From: Tenacibaculum sp. 190524A02b | GTDB lineage: Bacteria; Bacteroidota; Bacteroidia; Flavobacteriales; Flavobacteriaceae | Length of the DNA: 64,000 bases | Assembly (NCBI RefSeq): GCF_964036645.1 | Contig: NZ_OZ038525.1 | Span: forward strand, 2,130,501 to 2,194,500 | Direction of reading: 5' to 3' | Shown here: positions 44,073 to 52,278 of the stretch, one piece after another | Numbering within the stretch: position 1 is the stretch's first letter | Layout: the number at the start of each line of letters is the position of its first letter | Position numbers and translations under genes: made by a program | Notes under the pieces: generated by a model | The model's database searches: none | The model's input: the letters and a program-made list of their open reading frames with translations, nothing else | Told to the model about the DNA's origin: nothing

Positions 44073-45110
44073 TTGAGTACTAAAAAAGACATCCGCGCAT
44101 TAACCAAAGAACAACTTCGTGATTTTTTTGTTGCGAATCACGATAAAGCTTTTCGTGGAAATCAAGTTTATGAATGGTTATGGCACAAGGCAGCACATAG
44201 CTTTGATGATATGACTAACCTTTCTAAAGGTACTCGAAAAATGTTAGATGAAAACTTTGTCATCAATCATATTGAAGTAGACGCCATGCAACGTAGTAAT
44301 GATGGTACTATAAAAAATGCCATTAAGTTGCATGATGGTTTAATTGTAGAATCCGTTTTAATTCCCACAGAAAAAAGAACCACTGCTTGCGTATCTAGTC
44401 AAGTAGGTTGTAGTTTAGATTGTAAATTCTGTGCCACTGCTCGCCTAAAAAGAATGCGTAACTTGAACGCTGATGAAATTTACGATCAAGTAGTAGCTAT
44501 TGATAAACAAAGTAGATTATATCATAACCATAAGCTATCAAACATTGTATTTATGGGAATGGGAGAACCTTTAATGAACTATAATAATGTTATTAAAGCC
44601 ATTGATAAAATTACATCACCAGAAGGATTGGGAATGGCAGCTAGAAGAATTACGCTTTCAACTTCTGGAGTTCCCAAAATGATAAAAAAAATGGCGGATG
44701 ATGAAGTTCGCTTTAATTTAGCGGTTTCTTTACATTCTGCTATTGATGAAGTACGTACTTCTATAATGCCTTTCAATACTAATTTTCCTTTAAAAGACTT
44801 AAAAGAATCTTTAGAGTATTGGTATGCCAAAACCAAACGAAAAGTAACCTATGAATATGTAGTTTGGAACGGTATTAATGATCGTAAAGAAGATATTAAT
44901 GCATTGGTAAAATTCTGTCAATATATTCCTTGTAAAGTGAACTTAATAGAATACAACCCAATTGATGATGGTGAGTTTCAACAAGCTTCTGAAAGAGCCT
45001 TAAACAATTATATTTCTAACTTAGAAATGAATGATATTGTTGTAAATGTACGTCGTTCTAGAGGAAAGGATATTGACGCTGCATGCGGACAGCTAGCCAA
45101 CAAATCTTAA
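44073..45110 (+). CDS. rlmN: 23S rRNA (adenine2503-C2)-methyltransferase
   Basis: I choose TTG 44073 because the product then begins STKKDIRALTKEQLRDFF, as in homologues; the open frame to 43986 would overlap a terminator and the promoter. The 345-residue radical SAM enzyme methylates A2503 of 23S rRNA and A37 of some tRNAs. It has the CX3CX2C cluster (C113, C117, C120 in CSLDCKFC), a cysteine before it (C106), and the C-terminal catalytic cysteine in DAACGQLA (about C338). GMGEPLMNYNNV and LAVSLHSA are also conserved. Confidence 0.94.
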   Translation: MSTKKDIRALTKEQLRDFFVANHDKAFRGNQVYEWLWHKAAHSFDDMTNLSKGTRKMLDENFVINHIEVDAMQRSNDGTIKNAIKLHDGLIVESVLIPTEKRTTACVSSQVGCSLDCKFCATARLKRMRNLNADEIYDQVVAIDKQSRLYHNHKLSNIVFMGMGEPLMNYNNVIKAIDKITSPEGLGMAARRITLSTSGVPKMIKKMADDEVRFNLAVSLHSAIDEVRTSIMPFNTNFPLKDLKESLEYWYAKTKRKVTYEYVVWNGINDRKEDINALVKFCQYIPCKVNLIEYNPIDDGEFQQASERALNNYISNLEMNDIVVNVRRSRGKDIDAACGQLANKS

Positions 45111-45862
45111 TGCCTTTTTCTAAAACATTACTAGGACAAACTTTGCAAACATTAGGTTGGTTGTTATTAGCAATAACTACTGGTCTTATTTTAGATAGTA
45201 AATTTGTAGCACAAAACTACTATGAGCATGCTCAAGAAGTAATCGTTTTATTAATTATTCCTTTATACGGATACCTTTTTTACAAAGCTACTCCAAGAGC
45301 TAAAGAATTACTTATTTATGCTTTACTCATAGGTATTGTTGGCGAATATCTTTTTTCAGCAACTTTTGGAATGTATACCTACCGTTTACAAAACATACCA
45401 CATTATATTCCTCCAGGTCACGCTATTGTTTTTTTATTAGTGTATTACTTCAACCGCAAACCCAAAGTACAACAACATAAAAAACATATTGAGTTTTTTT
45501 GCTTAATATTTATTATACCTTTTGCTACCTACTATTTAATTGTTAAGAATGATGTATTAGGTTTTATCTGTACTCTTCTTATATTTTACTTTTTACGTAA
45601 ACATCCTAAAGAACGAATGTTTTACTTAGTCATGTATACTGTTGTAGCTATTACCGAACTTATCGGTACAAGTTTAGAATGCTGGAGTTGGCCAACTATG
45701 GCTTTTAATAAATTTACTTTTTTACCCAGTGCCAATCCGCCTTCTGGTATAAGTTTATTTTATTTTGGACTAGATAGAGGAACTATGTCTTTTTATAAAA
45801 GAAGACATAAAACTGCTTGGTTACGATTAAAAACTATTAGAAGTATTTCTTCTAAAAAATGA
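45110..45862 (+). CDS. Multi-pass membrane protein of unknown function
   Basis: ATG 45110 overlaps the rlmN stop (TAATG), giving 250 residues; an earlier in-frame start at 45083 would lie inside rlmN. About seven to eight hydrophobic helices are present, including LGWLLLAITTGLIL, VIVLLIIPLYGYLFY and FICTLLIFYFL. Histidines and aromatic residues cluster in YIPPGHAIVFLL and ELIGTSLECWSWP, which might bind a ligand or metal. I do not recognise the family. Coupling to rlmN suggests co-expression only. Confidence 0.78.
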   Translation: MPFSKTLLGQTLQTLGWLLLAITTGLILDSKFVAQNYYEHAQEVIVLLIIPLYGYLFYKATPRAKELLIYALLIGIVGEYLFSATFGMYTYRLQNIPHYIPPGHAIVFLLVYYFNRKPKVQQHKKHIEFFCLIFIIPFATYYLIVKNDVLGFICTLLIFYFLRKHPKERMFYLVMYTVVAITELIGTSLECWSWPTMAFNKFTFLPSANPPSGISLFYFGLDRGTMSFYKRRHKTAWLRLKTIRSISSKK

Positions 45863-45876
45863 GCTATTCTCTACCT

Positions 45877-46392
45877 TTATTCTATTAATTTTAACTCAGC
45901 TCTCTGTACTACTGAAATTGGATACCCATAAACAAAAGGAATTTCTTTAGTACCTTTTCCTGTGGTTGTTTTATTTTTAGTAGCGCTAAATAAAATCTCA
46001 AAATCTATCAACTTATCCTTAAAAGATAAACGAGTAGTTAACATACTACCTCCTACTTCAAAAAAACTATACAAACTATTTTCTACAAATTTTACTGGTA
46101 ATACAATTCCATTATTCTCATCTACTTCAAATAATCCTTTTTCTTTATCTTTTACTACCAAAGTATAGTTTCTAGGATTTCCACTATACACCAATTTATA
46201 CTCATACTTTCCTTCAGTAGCAGTTTCCAACAAATGAAACTCCATGGTTATCGTTTGTTTACCTTTAGACGAATGTATTTGTAAATCACCCTTATAGATC
46301 CCTAAAAAATCTTCAGGAAATTTAGCATTACTTTGAGCATAGCTTGCTATAAACCCCATTAACATAAAAAGTACACTAAAAAGTCGTTTCAT
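45877..46392 (-). CDS. Unknown exported protein
   Basis: The 171-residue protein has a signal peptide (MKRLFSVLFMLMGFIASYAQ) and a beta-rich body: FPEDFLGIYKGDLQIHS, TITMEFHLLETATEGKYEYKLVYSG and MLTTRLSFKDKLIDFEILFSA. There are no cysteines after the signal and no sorting tail, so it is probably periplasmic. The layout resembles small lipocalin-like barrels but I cannot name a family. It is convergent with the membrane protein gene and divergent from the prenyl synthase. Confidence 0.72.
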   Translation of the reverse strand: MKRLFSVLFMLMGFIASYAQSNAKFPEDFLGIYKGDLQIHSSKGKQTITMEFHLLETATEGKYEYKLVYSGNPRNYTLVVKDKEKGLFEVDENNGIVLPVKFVENSLYSFFEVGGSMLTTRLSFKDKLIDFEILFSATKNKTTTGKGTKEIPFVYGYPISVVQRAELKLIE

Positions 46393-46439
46393 AGTTATAT
46401 TGTTTCTGTTTCAAATATAAACAATCGCTAATTTATTCT

Positions 46440-46447
46440 TACTTTTG
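46440..46447 (+). promoter_or_regulatory. -7 box for the polyprenyl synthase gene
   Basis: TACTTTTG matches TAnnTTTG and ends nine bases before ATG 46457. The in-frame TTG at 46445 lies inside the box, so it is not the start. Confidence 0.55.
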
Positions 46448-46456
46448 TTCGCTAAT

Positions 46457-47434
46457 ATGAAGCCAGTAGAGCAAATAAAACTACCAATTGCAAAAGAAAT
46501 GGAACTCTTTGAAACCAAGTTCAAAGATGCTATGTTGTCTAAAGTTCCGTTATTAAACCGTATTACGTATTATATTGTTAGACGAAAAGGGAAGCAAATG
46601 CGCCCAATGTTTGTCTTTTTAGTTGCCAAAATGGTTTCTAATGGTGGATTTGATGAACGTACCTATCGTGGTGCTTCTGTAGTAGAATTAATTCACACGG
46701 CTACTTTGGTACATGATGATGTTGTAGATGACAGTAACAGACGTAGAGGTTTCTTTTCTATCAATGCTTTATGGAAAAATAAAATTGCTGTTTTAGTAGG
46801 TGATTTTTTACTTTCCAAAGGCTTACTACTTTCTATTGACAATGAAGACTTTGACATTCTAAAACTTATTTCTATTGCAGTACGCGAAATGAGTGAAGGA
46901 GAATTGTTACAGATAGAAAAAGCTAGAAAACTTGATATTACTGAAGAGGTTTATTTTGAAATCATTCGTCAAAAAACAGCAACTTTAATTGCTGCTTGCT
47001 GTGGTATTGGTGCTGCTTCTGTAGGCGCTAACAACAATACCGTGCAACAAATGCGAAAATTTGGAGAGTATATTGGGATTGCTTTTCAAATAAAAGATGA
47101 CTTGTTTGATTATACTGAAGCTAAAATTGGAAAACCAACAGGTATTGACATTAAGGAACAAAAAATGACCTTACCACTTATTTATACCTTAAATAACTGT
47201 TCAGAAAAGGACAAGGCTTGGTTAATCAATTCAGTAAAAAAACACAATCATAATAAAAAACGAGTAAAAGAAGTCATTGCTTTTGTAAAAGCTAATGGCG
47301 GATTAGAATATACTACTGCTAAAATGCATGACTATAAAAAGAAAGCGTTAGCTATTCTAGATAACTTTCCTGAATCCGACTATAAAACATCATTAACTAA
47401 AATGATTGATTATGTTGTGGAACGTAAAATATAG
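46457..47434 (+). CDS. Trans-polyprenyl diphosphate synthase
   Basis: This 325-residue enzyme condenses isopentenyl diphosphate onto an allylic diphosphate to make the long isoprenoid chain of menaquinone. The first aspartate motif is LVHDDVVDD (85-92 region) followed by NRRRG, and the second is GIAFQIKDDLFDYTEAKIGKPTG. GKQMRPMFVFL carries the IPP-binding region. Octaprenyl/heptaprenyl length cannot be read reliably. It may support the menaquinone enzymes encoded elsewhere in the window. Confidence 0.9.
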   Translation: MKPVEQIKLPIAKEMELFETKFKDAMLSKVPLLNRITYYIVRRKGKQMRPMFVFLVAKMVSNGGFDERTYRGASVVELIHTATLVHDDVVDDSNRRRGFFSINALWKNKIAVLVGDFLLSKGLLLSIDNEDFDILKLISIAVREMSEGELLQIEKARKLDITEEVYFEIIRQKTATLIAACCGIGAASVGANNNTVQQMRKFGEYIGIAFQIKDDLFDYTEAKIGKPTGIDIKEQKMTLPLIYTLNNCSEKDKAWLINSVKKHNHNKKRVKEVIAFVKANGGLEYTTAKMHDYKKKALAILDNFPESDYKTSLTKMIDYVVERKI

Positions 47435-47902
47435 CTTTTTACTTAGTTTTGAATTTTTAATGCTTAGTGTTTAGTTTCACTCTAAATATTCATTACTCAT
47501 AATTCTTAGCTTTAAAACTGGTAGAAGGTGGAAGATTTGAGGTAAAAGATTTTCTTTTGATTATGGGCATTTCTGAAACTAAAAATTAAACACTAAAAAC
47601 TGATAACGATCTATAATTATTAGCTTTTTGATTTTTTCACACTTATAGCTTTATAGCTCTTAACTCCTTTCTAACTCTCTAAGTAAAACAACTAACAGAT
47701 TGCTTATTCCGTTAGCACTTCATCGCAATGACAACGGTTTAAATTATGATTTTCGAATTATTAAGTACTCGTCATTCACTTATAACGCAACACTCATAAC
47801 CCTGAACTCCTTAAACCTCTAGTTTTTAGCTAAAAATAATAACTAAAATCTCATAATTTTTTAGCTTTTGGACAAACTGATATTTATAACAAAAAGTAAT
47901 AG
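47435..47902. other. Gene-free decayed stretch
   Basis: About 470 bases hold no credible reading frame. They contain several loose repeats of TTAGC/ATTCATTACTC-type text and a degenerate interspersed element at 47694-47736. It looks like decayed intergenic DNA. Confidence 0.45.
47694..47736 (-). repeat. Degenerate interspersed repeat copy
   Basis: On the minus strand the text reads CGTTGTCATTGCGATGAAGT, then ACGGAATAAGCAATCTG. It resembles the TCATTGCGA...GAAGCAATCT element I remember as dispersed in intergenic DNA of Bacteroidota and other phyla. Confidence 0.4.
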
Positions 47903-48196
47903 TTATCTATACGCGCGCCTTTTTTCTAACCAAGGAGCCACTCCACCTAATTGACGTGCCTCATAAAAATTAGATTCTTTTAAAATACAATCTTCTTTAG
48001 TAGTATTTGGGTTCACTTTAATAAACCTATATAAAACCAATTTTATAATAGATTCTCTAACTGCTTCATAAGTTACCTCACTACTACTTGAATCCAGTAT
48101 ATTTTGAATAAAACTTTCTATTTTAGTAAACTTTGTATTACCTAATAAAGCTCTAAAAACAATTTCTTCCATGATTAATTGATGTTTTGTTATCAC
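47903..48196 (-). CDS. Small protein of unknown function
   Basis: This frame of 97 residues (or 89 from ATG 48172) is acidic in the middle and ends GGVAPWLEKRRAYR. Short helical segments (MEEIVFRALLG, EAVRESIIKLVLYRFIKV) are plausible. No family is recognised and there is no signal or membrane segment. It stands alone between two gene-poor stretches. Its amino-acid balance looks like a real protein, but nothing else supports it. Confidence 0.55.
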   Translation of the reverse strand: MITKHQLIMEEIVFRALLGNTKFTKIESFIQNILDSSSSEVTYEAVRESIIKLVLYRFIKVNPNTTKEDCILKESNFYEARQLGGVAPWLEKRRAYR

Positions 48197-48527
48197 AAAT
48201 TTATCGATACTCCAAACGCTTAAAAAGGTGATTTATGCGAAAAAAAATGTGGTTTTCCGTAATGATGTTAAACATTATCCTATTTCATATAAATAATCAT
48301 GCCATACATAAATTGTTAAGTAAACTACCTCGAGATATTATGTATTTTAGCTGTGCCAATAACGTATTCAAACTTATAGCAATTTTGGTTTAAATTTACT
48401 CACAAGAAAAATAGTCTATTTTTAACAGCTACTTGATATACTTCATTACTTTTTATTTATTAGGCTATAAAAACAAAAAAACACAAAAGAACCATATTAT
48501 AGCATTTGATGCTTATATTTGTAGCAA
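48197..48527. other. Non-coding stretch before the LexA-like gene
   Basis: About 330 AT-rich bases. A 52-codon frame (48235-48393) exists, but its hydrophobic/basic mix and AT-driven codons do not convince me. The promoter of the repressor gene is at the 3' end. Confidence 0.4.
48514..48521 (+). promoter_or_regulatory. -7 box for the LexA-like repressor gene
   Basis: TATATTTG matches TAnnTTTG and ends six bases before ATG 48528, suggesting a near-leaderless mRNA. Confidence 0.55.
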
Positions 48528-49301
48528 ATGAAAGATATAGCCAAAAACATTCGCCATTTACGTAAATTAAAACAACGAACGCAAGAGCAATTTGCTGAAG
48601 ATTTGTCCATTACAAGATCAAGAGTATCTTCCTATGAAGAAGGACGTTCTGAACCTTCTATAGAAACATTGATTGAGTTTTCTAATTATTTTAAACTTCC
48701 TATTGATGTGTTGGTCAAAAACGATCTTACCTATGCTACAGATGCTTCTTTTATAGAAATTGGAAATCAACGTGTGTTATTTCCTATTATGGTAGATGAT
48801 AATGATGAAAACCTAATAGAAGTTGTTCCTGTAGAAGCCTCTGCCGGTTATTTATTAGGATATGATGATCCTGAATATATAGAGCAATTACAAAAAATAA
48901 AGCTCCCATTTTTGCCAGTAGGTAAACACAGAGCTTTTCCTATTAAAGGAGACTCTATGCACCCAATGAAAGACGGATCCTATGTTATTGCCAGTTTTAT
49001 TGAAGATATTCGTGATGTAAAAAACGGAACGTCTTATATAATTGTTACTAAAAATGATGGCATGACCTATAAAAGAGTCTATAACAAAATAGAAGAAAAA
49101 AACGCCTTATTGTTAGTTCCTGATAATCAAAATTATCAATCATACTACGTTCCTACTTCTGAAATTGTGGAATTATGGGAATTTACCTGTAGTATTAATA
49201 CGCAAGAGTATGATGAAAAGGATTTAAAAATTAGTAGTATTGCAGGAATGCTTACACAATTAGGAGTTGAATTGAAATCTTTAGCGGAATTACAACAGTG
49301 A
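48528..49301 (+). CDS. XRE-HTH / S24 (LexA-like) self-cleaving-type repressor
   Basis: The 257-residue protein has an N-terminal XRE helix-turn-helix (residues 1-65: TQEQFAEDLSITRSRVSSYE) and a C-terminal S24 peptidase domain. An Ala-Gly pair at 106-107 in EASAGYLLG fits the autocleavage site, S143 in KGDSMHPM is the nucleophile and K182 in TYKRV the general base, so the LexA/CI-type mechanism is complete. It probably represses its own operon. It overlaps the downstream nuclease gene by four bases, which points to a DNA-damage-inducible unit. Confidence 0.88.
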   Translation: MKDIAKNIRHLRKLKQRTQEQFAEDLSITRSRVSSYEEGRSEPSIETLIEFSNYFKLPIDVLVKNDLTYATDASFIEIGNQRVLFPIMVDDNDENLIEVVPVEASAGYLLGYDDPEYIEQLQKIKLPFLPVGKHRAFPIKGDSMHPMKDGSYVIASFIEDIRDVKNGTSYIIVTKNDGMTYKRVYNKIEEKNALLLVPDNQNYQSYYVPTSEIVELWEFTCSINTQEYDEKDLKISSIAGMLTQLGVELKSLAELQQ

Positions 49302-50659
49302 ACTACGCCATTGTAGATATAGAAACCAATGGAGGCGTAAAAATTACTGAAATCAGTATTTTTATTTTTGATGGTCAAAAAGTGATTGATGAGTTTACCA
49401 CACTCATCAATCCTGAAACGTATATTCCAGCTAATATTACCAACCTTACTGGCATTACCAATTTTATGGTAAAGCAAGCACCTACATTTCCAGAAGTAGC
49501 TAAAACTATTTATCAAATCACTGAGCACTGTATTTTTGTAGCGCATAATGTTAATTTTGATTATGGCATTATAGGCAAAGAGTTCCGGTCATTAGGATTA
49601 GAATACAAAAGAAAAAAACTATGTACAGTTCGTTTAGCTCGTAAACTATTACCTAATAAAAAGTCCTATAGTTTAGGAAAATTATGTTTATCTGAAAATA
49701 TCTCTATTACAGATCGTCATAGAGCTAGAGGTGATGCTGAAGCTACCGTTACTTTATTTCAAAAACTACTACAACTAGATCAAGAAAAGCCTTTAAGCGT
49801 TATTGAAGCTTTTTTAAATGCTCGTTCCAAAGAAGCTACACTACCTCCCCTACTTCCTAAAGAAGTTTTTGAAAGTTTATCAGAAAAACATGGGGTCTAT
49901 TATTTTTGGAATGAACATAAGGAAATTATCTATGTAGGTAAAGCCAATAACATTAAACAACGTGTGCTGAGTCATTTTTATGACAAAAAGAAAAAAGAAA
50001 TCAATATGTGTTTAGCTACTGCCAATATCACCTTTACAGAAACTGGTAACGAGTTATTAGCATTATTAGTAGAATCGGCAGAAATAAAACGATACTATCC
50101 AAAATTCAATAGAGCACAAAGACGCACTAATGAAAGTTACGGTTTGTTTTGTTATGAAGATAGAAAAGGAATCTTACACTTAGCTTGGAACAAGCTAAAA
50201 CTCATTTCTAACCCTATTACCAAGTTTTACTCAATATCTGAAGCTCGTACTTTTATGGAGCAATTGTGTGAAAATTTTATGTTGTGCCCTAAATACTGTC
50301 ATTTACAAACCAATGTAAACAGTTGTTTTCATTATCAACTAAAACAATGCAAAGGTATTTGTAGAGAAGAAGAAACCGTTGCTAACTATAACAAAAGAGT
50401 GCAAGAAGCCATAGCATCAGCAACTTTTAAAAGCGATAATTTTATTATTAAGGAAGCTGGCAAAAACGCTGATGATTTTAGCTATGTATTGGTTACTAAT
50501 AGTTTTTACCAAGGTTATGGGTATTTAAATAAACAAGCTGAAAAATTTACTATTAAAGAGTATCAAGATGCTTTAATACCTCAAAAAGACACTAGAGATA
50601 TTCACCGAATTTTACAAAGTTATATCAAAAAAAATCCTGATTGTTTGATTCCTTTATAA
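49298..50659 (+). CDS. DEDDh exonuclease fused to a GIY-YIG (UvrC/Cho-like) nuclease
   Basis: The start is GTG 49298, inside the repressor stop (GTGA). Residues 1 to about 170 form a DnaQ-type exonuclease: IVDIETNG, HNVNFDYGIIGKEF and HRARGDAEATV supply the D-E-D-h-D set. From about 195 a GIY-YIG domain follows: GVYYFWNEHKEIIYVGKANNIKQRVLSHF. The ~150-residue rest includes CPKYCHLQTNVNSC and CKGIC, like the cysteine-bearing region of UvrC N-terminal halves. The 453-residue protein resembles stand-alone Cho-type incision enzymes with an added exonuclease, and suggests an alternative excision-repair nuclease. Confidence 0.88.
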   Translation: MNYAIVDIETNGGVKITEISIFIFDGQKVIDEFTTLINPETYIPANITNLTGITNFMVKQAPTFPEVAKTIYQITEHCIFVAHNVNFDYGIIGKEFRSLGLEYKRKKLCTVRLARKLLPNKKSYSLGKLCLSENISITDRHRARGDAEATVTLFQKLLQLDQEKPLSVIEAFLNARSKEATLPPLLPKEVFESLSEKHGVYYFWNEHKEIIYVGKANNIKQRVLSHFYDKKKKEINMCLATANITFTETGNELLALLVESAEIKRYYPKFNRAQRRTNESYGLFCYEDRKGILHLAWNKLKLISNPITKFYSISEARTFMEQLCENFMLCPKYCHLQTNVNSCFHYQLKQCKGICREEETVANYNKRVQEAIASATFKSDNFIIKEAGKNADDFSYVLVTNSFYQGYGYLNKQAEKFTIKEYQDALIPQKDTRDIHRILQSYIKKNPDCLIPL

Positions 50660-51293
50660 GAAATACCTTAGTTAGGTAAAACTAGTAAGTACTTAAACTT
50701 CTTAACCAACTTATTATTAGTTACAGAACCACTATGCACAAGGAAACATCAAATTGTAAGCTTGCAAAAGCTTCCTGCTCTGGGAAATGCCAAATTGTAA
50801 ACTTACAAACCCTTCCTGCACTGGGAAATACCAAATTGTAAACTTGCAAACCCTTCCTGCATTGGGAAATACCAAATTGTAAACTTGCAAACCCTTCCTG
50901 CATTGGGAAACGACTTTTGTTAACCATACAGAACCGTCCTGCACTGGGAAATGACTTTTGTTAATCATACAGAACCTTCCTGCACTGGGAAATAACTTAT
51001 ATGTTTGGCTAATTAAACAAGGAAACAACTAACTAACAATCAATACAAAAAGAACTAAAACCCACTTAACCTTTATATTTACATTAGTTATTAATTTTAA
51101 AAACCAATGTAAACATAAAATAGTAGTAGTAGAATTTGTATTTATTATAGGAATGTTATTGTTTAAAGTTGTACAGATAATTCATTAGAAAAGGATGAAG
51201 AGCCAGACGAAAGGGATTAAAGGTATATTAATAATAGTGCTGTATTTATTTTTATAGCTCTTTTATTAAAAAAATAGTAGTTGATAAAATAAC
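50660..51293. other. Gene-free stretch holding the 41-bp repeat array
   Basis: About 630 bases lie between the nuclease gene and the small gene at 51294. The first half is occupied by the 41-bp array, and the second half is AT-rich with only a 20-codon frame (51195-51257). Frames read through the array on the minus strand are repeats, not genes. Confidence 0.5.
50733..51000. repeat. 41-bp tandem repeat array (about 6 to 7 copies)
   Basis: TCCTGC recurs at 50773, 50814, 50855, 50896, 50937 and 50978, exactly 41 bases apart. Copies carry TTCCTGCACTGGGAAAT; four are followed by ACCAAATTGTAAACTTGCA, and the last two by GACTTTTGTTAACCATACAG-type text, so there are two subtypes. Because 41 is not a multiple of three, open frames across it rotate and are not genes. 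On the minus strand the core CCAGTGCAGGAAGG resembles the 42-bp units at 4502. Confidence 0.88.
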
Positions 51294-51656
51294 ATGAGTG
51301 AAAGTATTATAATCGATGATTTTAAAGATTTTTTTTCATATTTGGATGAATCTTTACCTGATAATGCAAATTATATGAATTTATCTAATTTGTGTTTAGC
51401 TTTGTTTTTTACTGTAGATTTTTTACCAGTAGAATTTAAATTATTAGAGCTCAATAAAGAAACATTATCAATTGTTTTTTCTAAAATATGTAAAAAAAGG
51501 AATATAGCTACTTATCCATATGAAGCATATCTTTATGGGGCTTCATTTCATAATAGTCATGATAAGGGGCATTGGTTAGAAATATTAGCTAGTACTTTAA
51601 AATTAAATACCAAGCCAAATATAGAAGAAGCTAAAAGCTTATTGATAGGGAAATAA
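51294..51656 (+). CDS. Small unknown protein A of an accessory region
   Basis: The 120-residue acidic protein starts MSESIIIDDFKDFFSYLDES and is helical by composition, ending in NTKPNIEEAKSLLIGK. There is no signal peptide, membrane segment or family I recognise. It could be an orphan immunity protein or similar small accessory gene, but nothing demonstrates that. Together with the next gene it lies in a loosely packed AT-rich segment downstream of the 41-bp repeats. Confidence 0.6.
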   Translation: MSESIIIDDFKDFFSYLDESLPDNANYMNLSNLCLALFFTVDFLPVEFKLLELNKETLSIVFSKICKKRNIATYPYEAYLYGASFHNSHDKGHWLEILASTLKLNTKPNIEEAKSLLIGK

Positions 51657-51731
51657 GCTAGGTTGTGTGAATATACCTAAGAGCCCGCTAATAGAATTTG
51701 GAGTTATTAAAATATTATTAGATAAATAATT

Positions 51732-52061
51732 ATGGGAGTAATTAAATGTGAAATCCACGGAGATAGTGATATTGTACAAATGAGCAATGTCCTTTATGAA
51801 AAATACTTTTCTAATAGAAAAGTAGGATACGACATTTTAAAGGTTATTTTTGATGTAAAAGAATGGGGCTCTAAATTTATTTATTACGATTTGAAAAAGA
51901 ATTTAGAAGATTATAAATTGATAAAATCTTTAGCTAATTTTGAAGTGATTTTGGATAAAATAAGCGGAGATAAAGGAGCTTGTATTAAGTGTTTTAATGA
52001 TTTTTTTAAGCTTAACAATATAAAAATGGAAGTCCTATTTATTGATATAAAAGATGTGTAA
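51732..52061 (+). CDS. Small unknown protein B of an accessory region
   Basis: The 109-residue protein starts MGVIKCEIHGDSDIVQMSN and alternates Lys/Asp/Tyr-rich segments (KVGYDILKVIFDVKEWGSKF). Two cysteines near 90 and 93 (GACIKCFNDF) form a CxxC pair. No family is recognised. It lies 75 bases after small protein A on the same strand, so they may be co-transcribed; the pairing suggests an accessory or immunity-type locus, which is only a guess. Confidence 0.6.
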   Translation: MGVIKCEIHGDSDIVQMSNVLYEKYFSNRKVGYDILKVIFDVKEWGSKFIYYDLKKNLEDYKLIKSLANFEVILDKISGDKGACIKCFNDFFKLNNIKMEVLFIDIKDV

Positions 52062-52128
52062 ATACTTTTAAAATGTTAATAATATTCTAGAAATAGATGA
52101 TGTTGGGTTTATAAATTAACTTTGTGTG

Positions 52129-52157
52129 TCACTCGACGGGGTCGAGCGCTAGCTAGG
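52129..52157. repeat. GC-rich palindromic element
   Basis: CACTCGACGGGGTCGAGCG contains the inverted repeat CTCGAC-GGG-GTCGAG and continues as CTAGCTAGG. Its GC content stands out in an AT-rich gap, and TAACTTTG (52117-52124), a -7-like box, precedes it. Confidence 0.45.
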
Positions 52158-52278
52158 GAATTTTTGACAAATTTTATTTAAAATATCTTAATATGATATT
52201 GATATTCTTCTAAAGTTGATTATTTTTAGTTTTAAAACCTAAAACTTTATACTAGTACTAAGAAACTGAAGAAAGAAA

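Noticed and set aside
48235..48393. 52-codon frame before the LexA-like gene
   Set aside because: No promoter or recognisable features; its composition is what AT-rich DNA gives by chance.
50721..51028. Two overlapping minus-strand frames through the 41-bp array
   Set aside because: The period is 41, so each copy changes frame; these are products of the repeats, not genes.
51195..51257. 20-codon hydrophobic frame
   Set aside because: Too short and unsupported, though it ends in a membrane-like segment.
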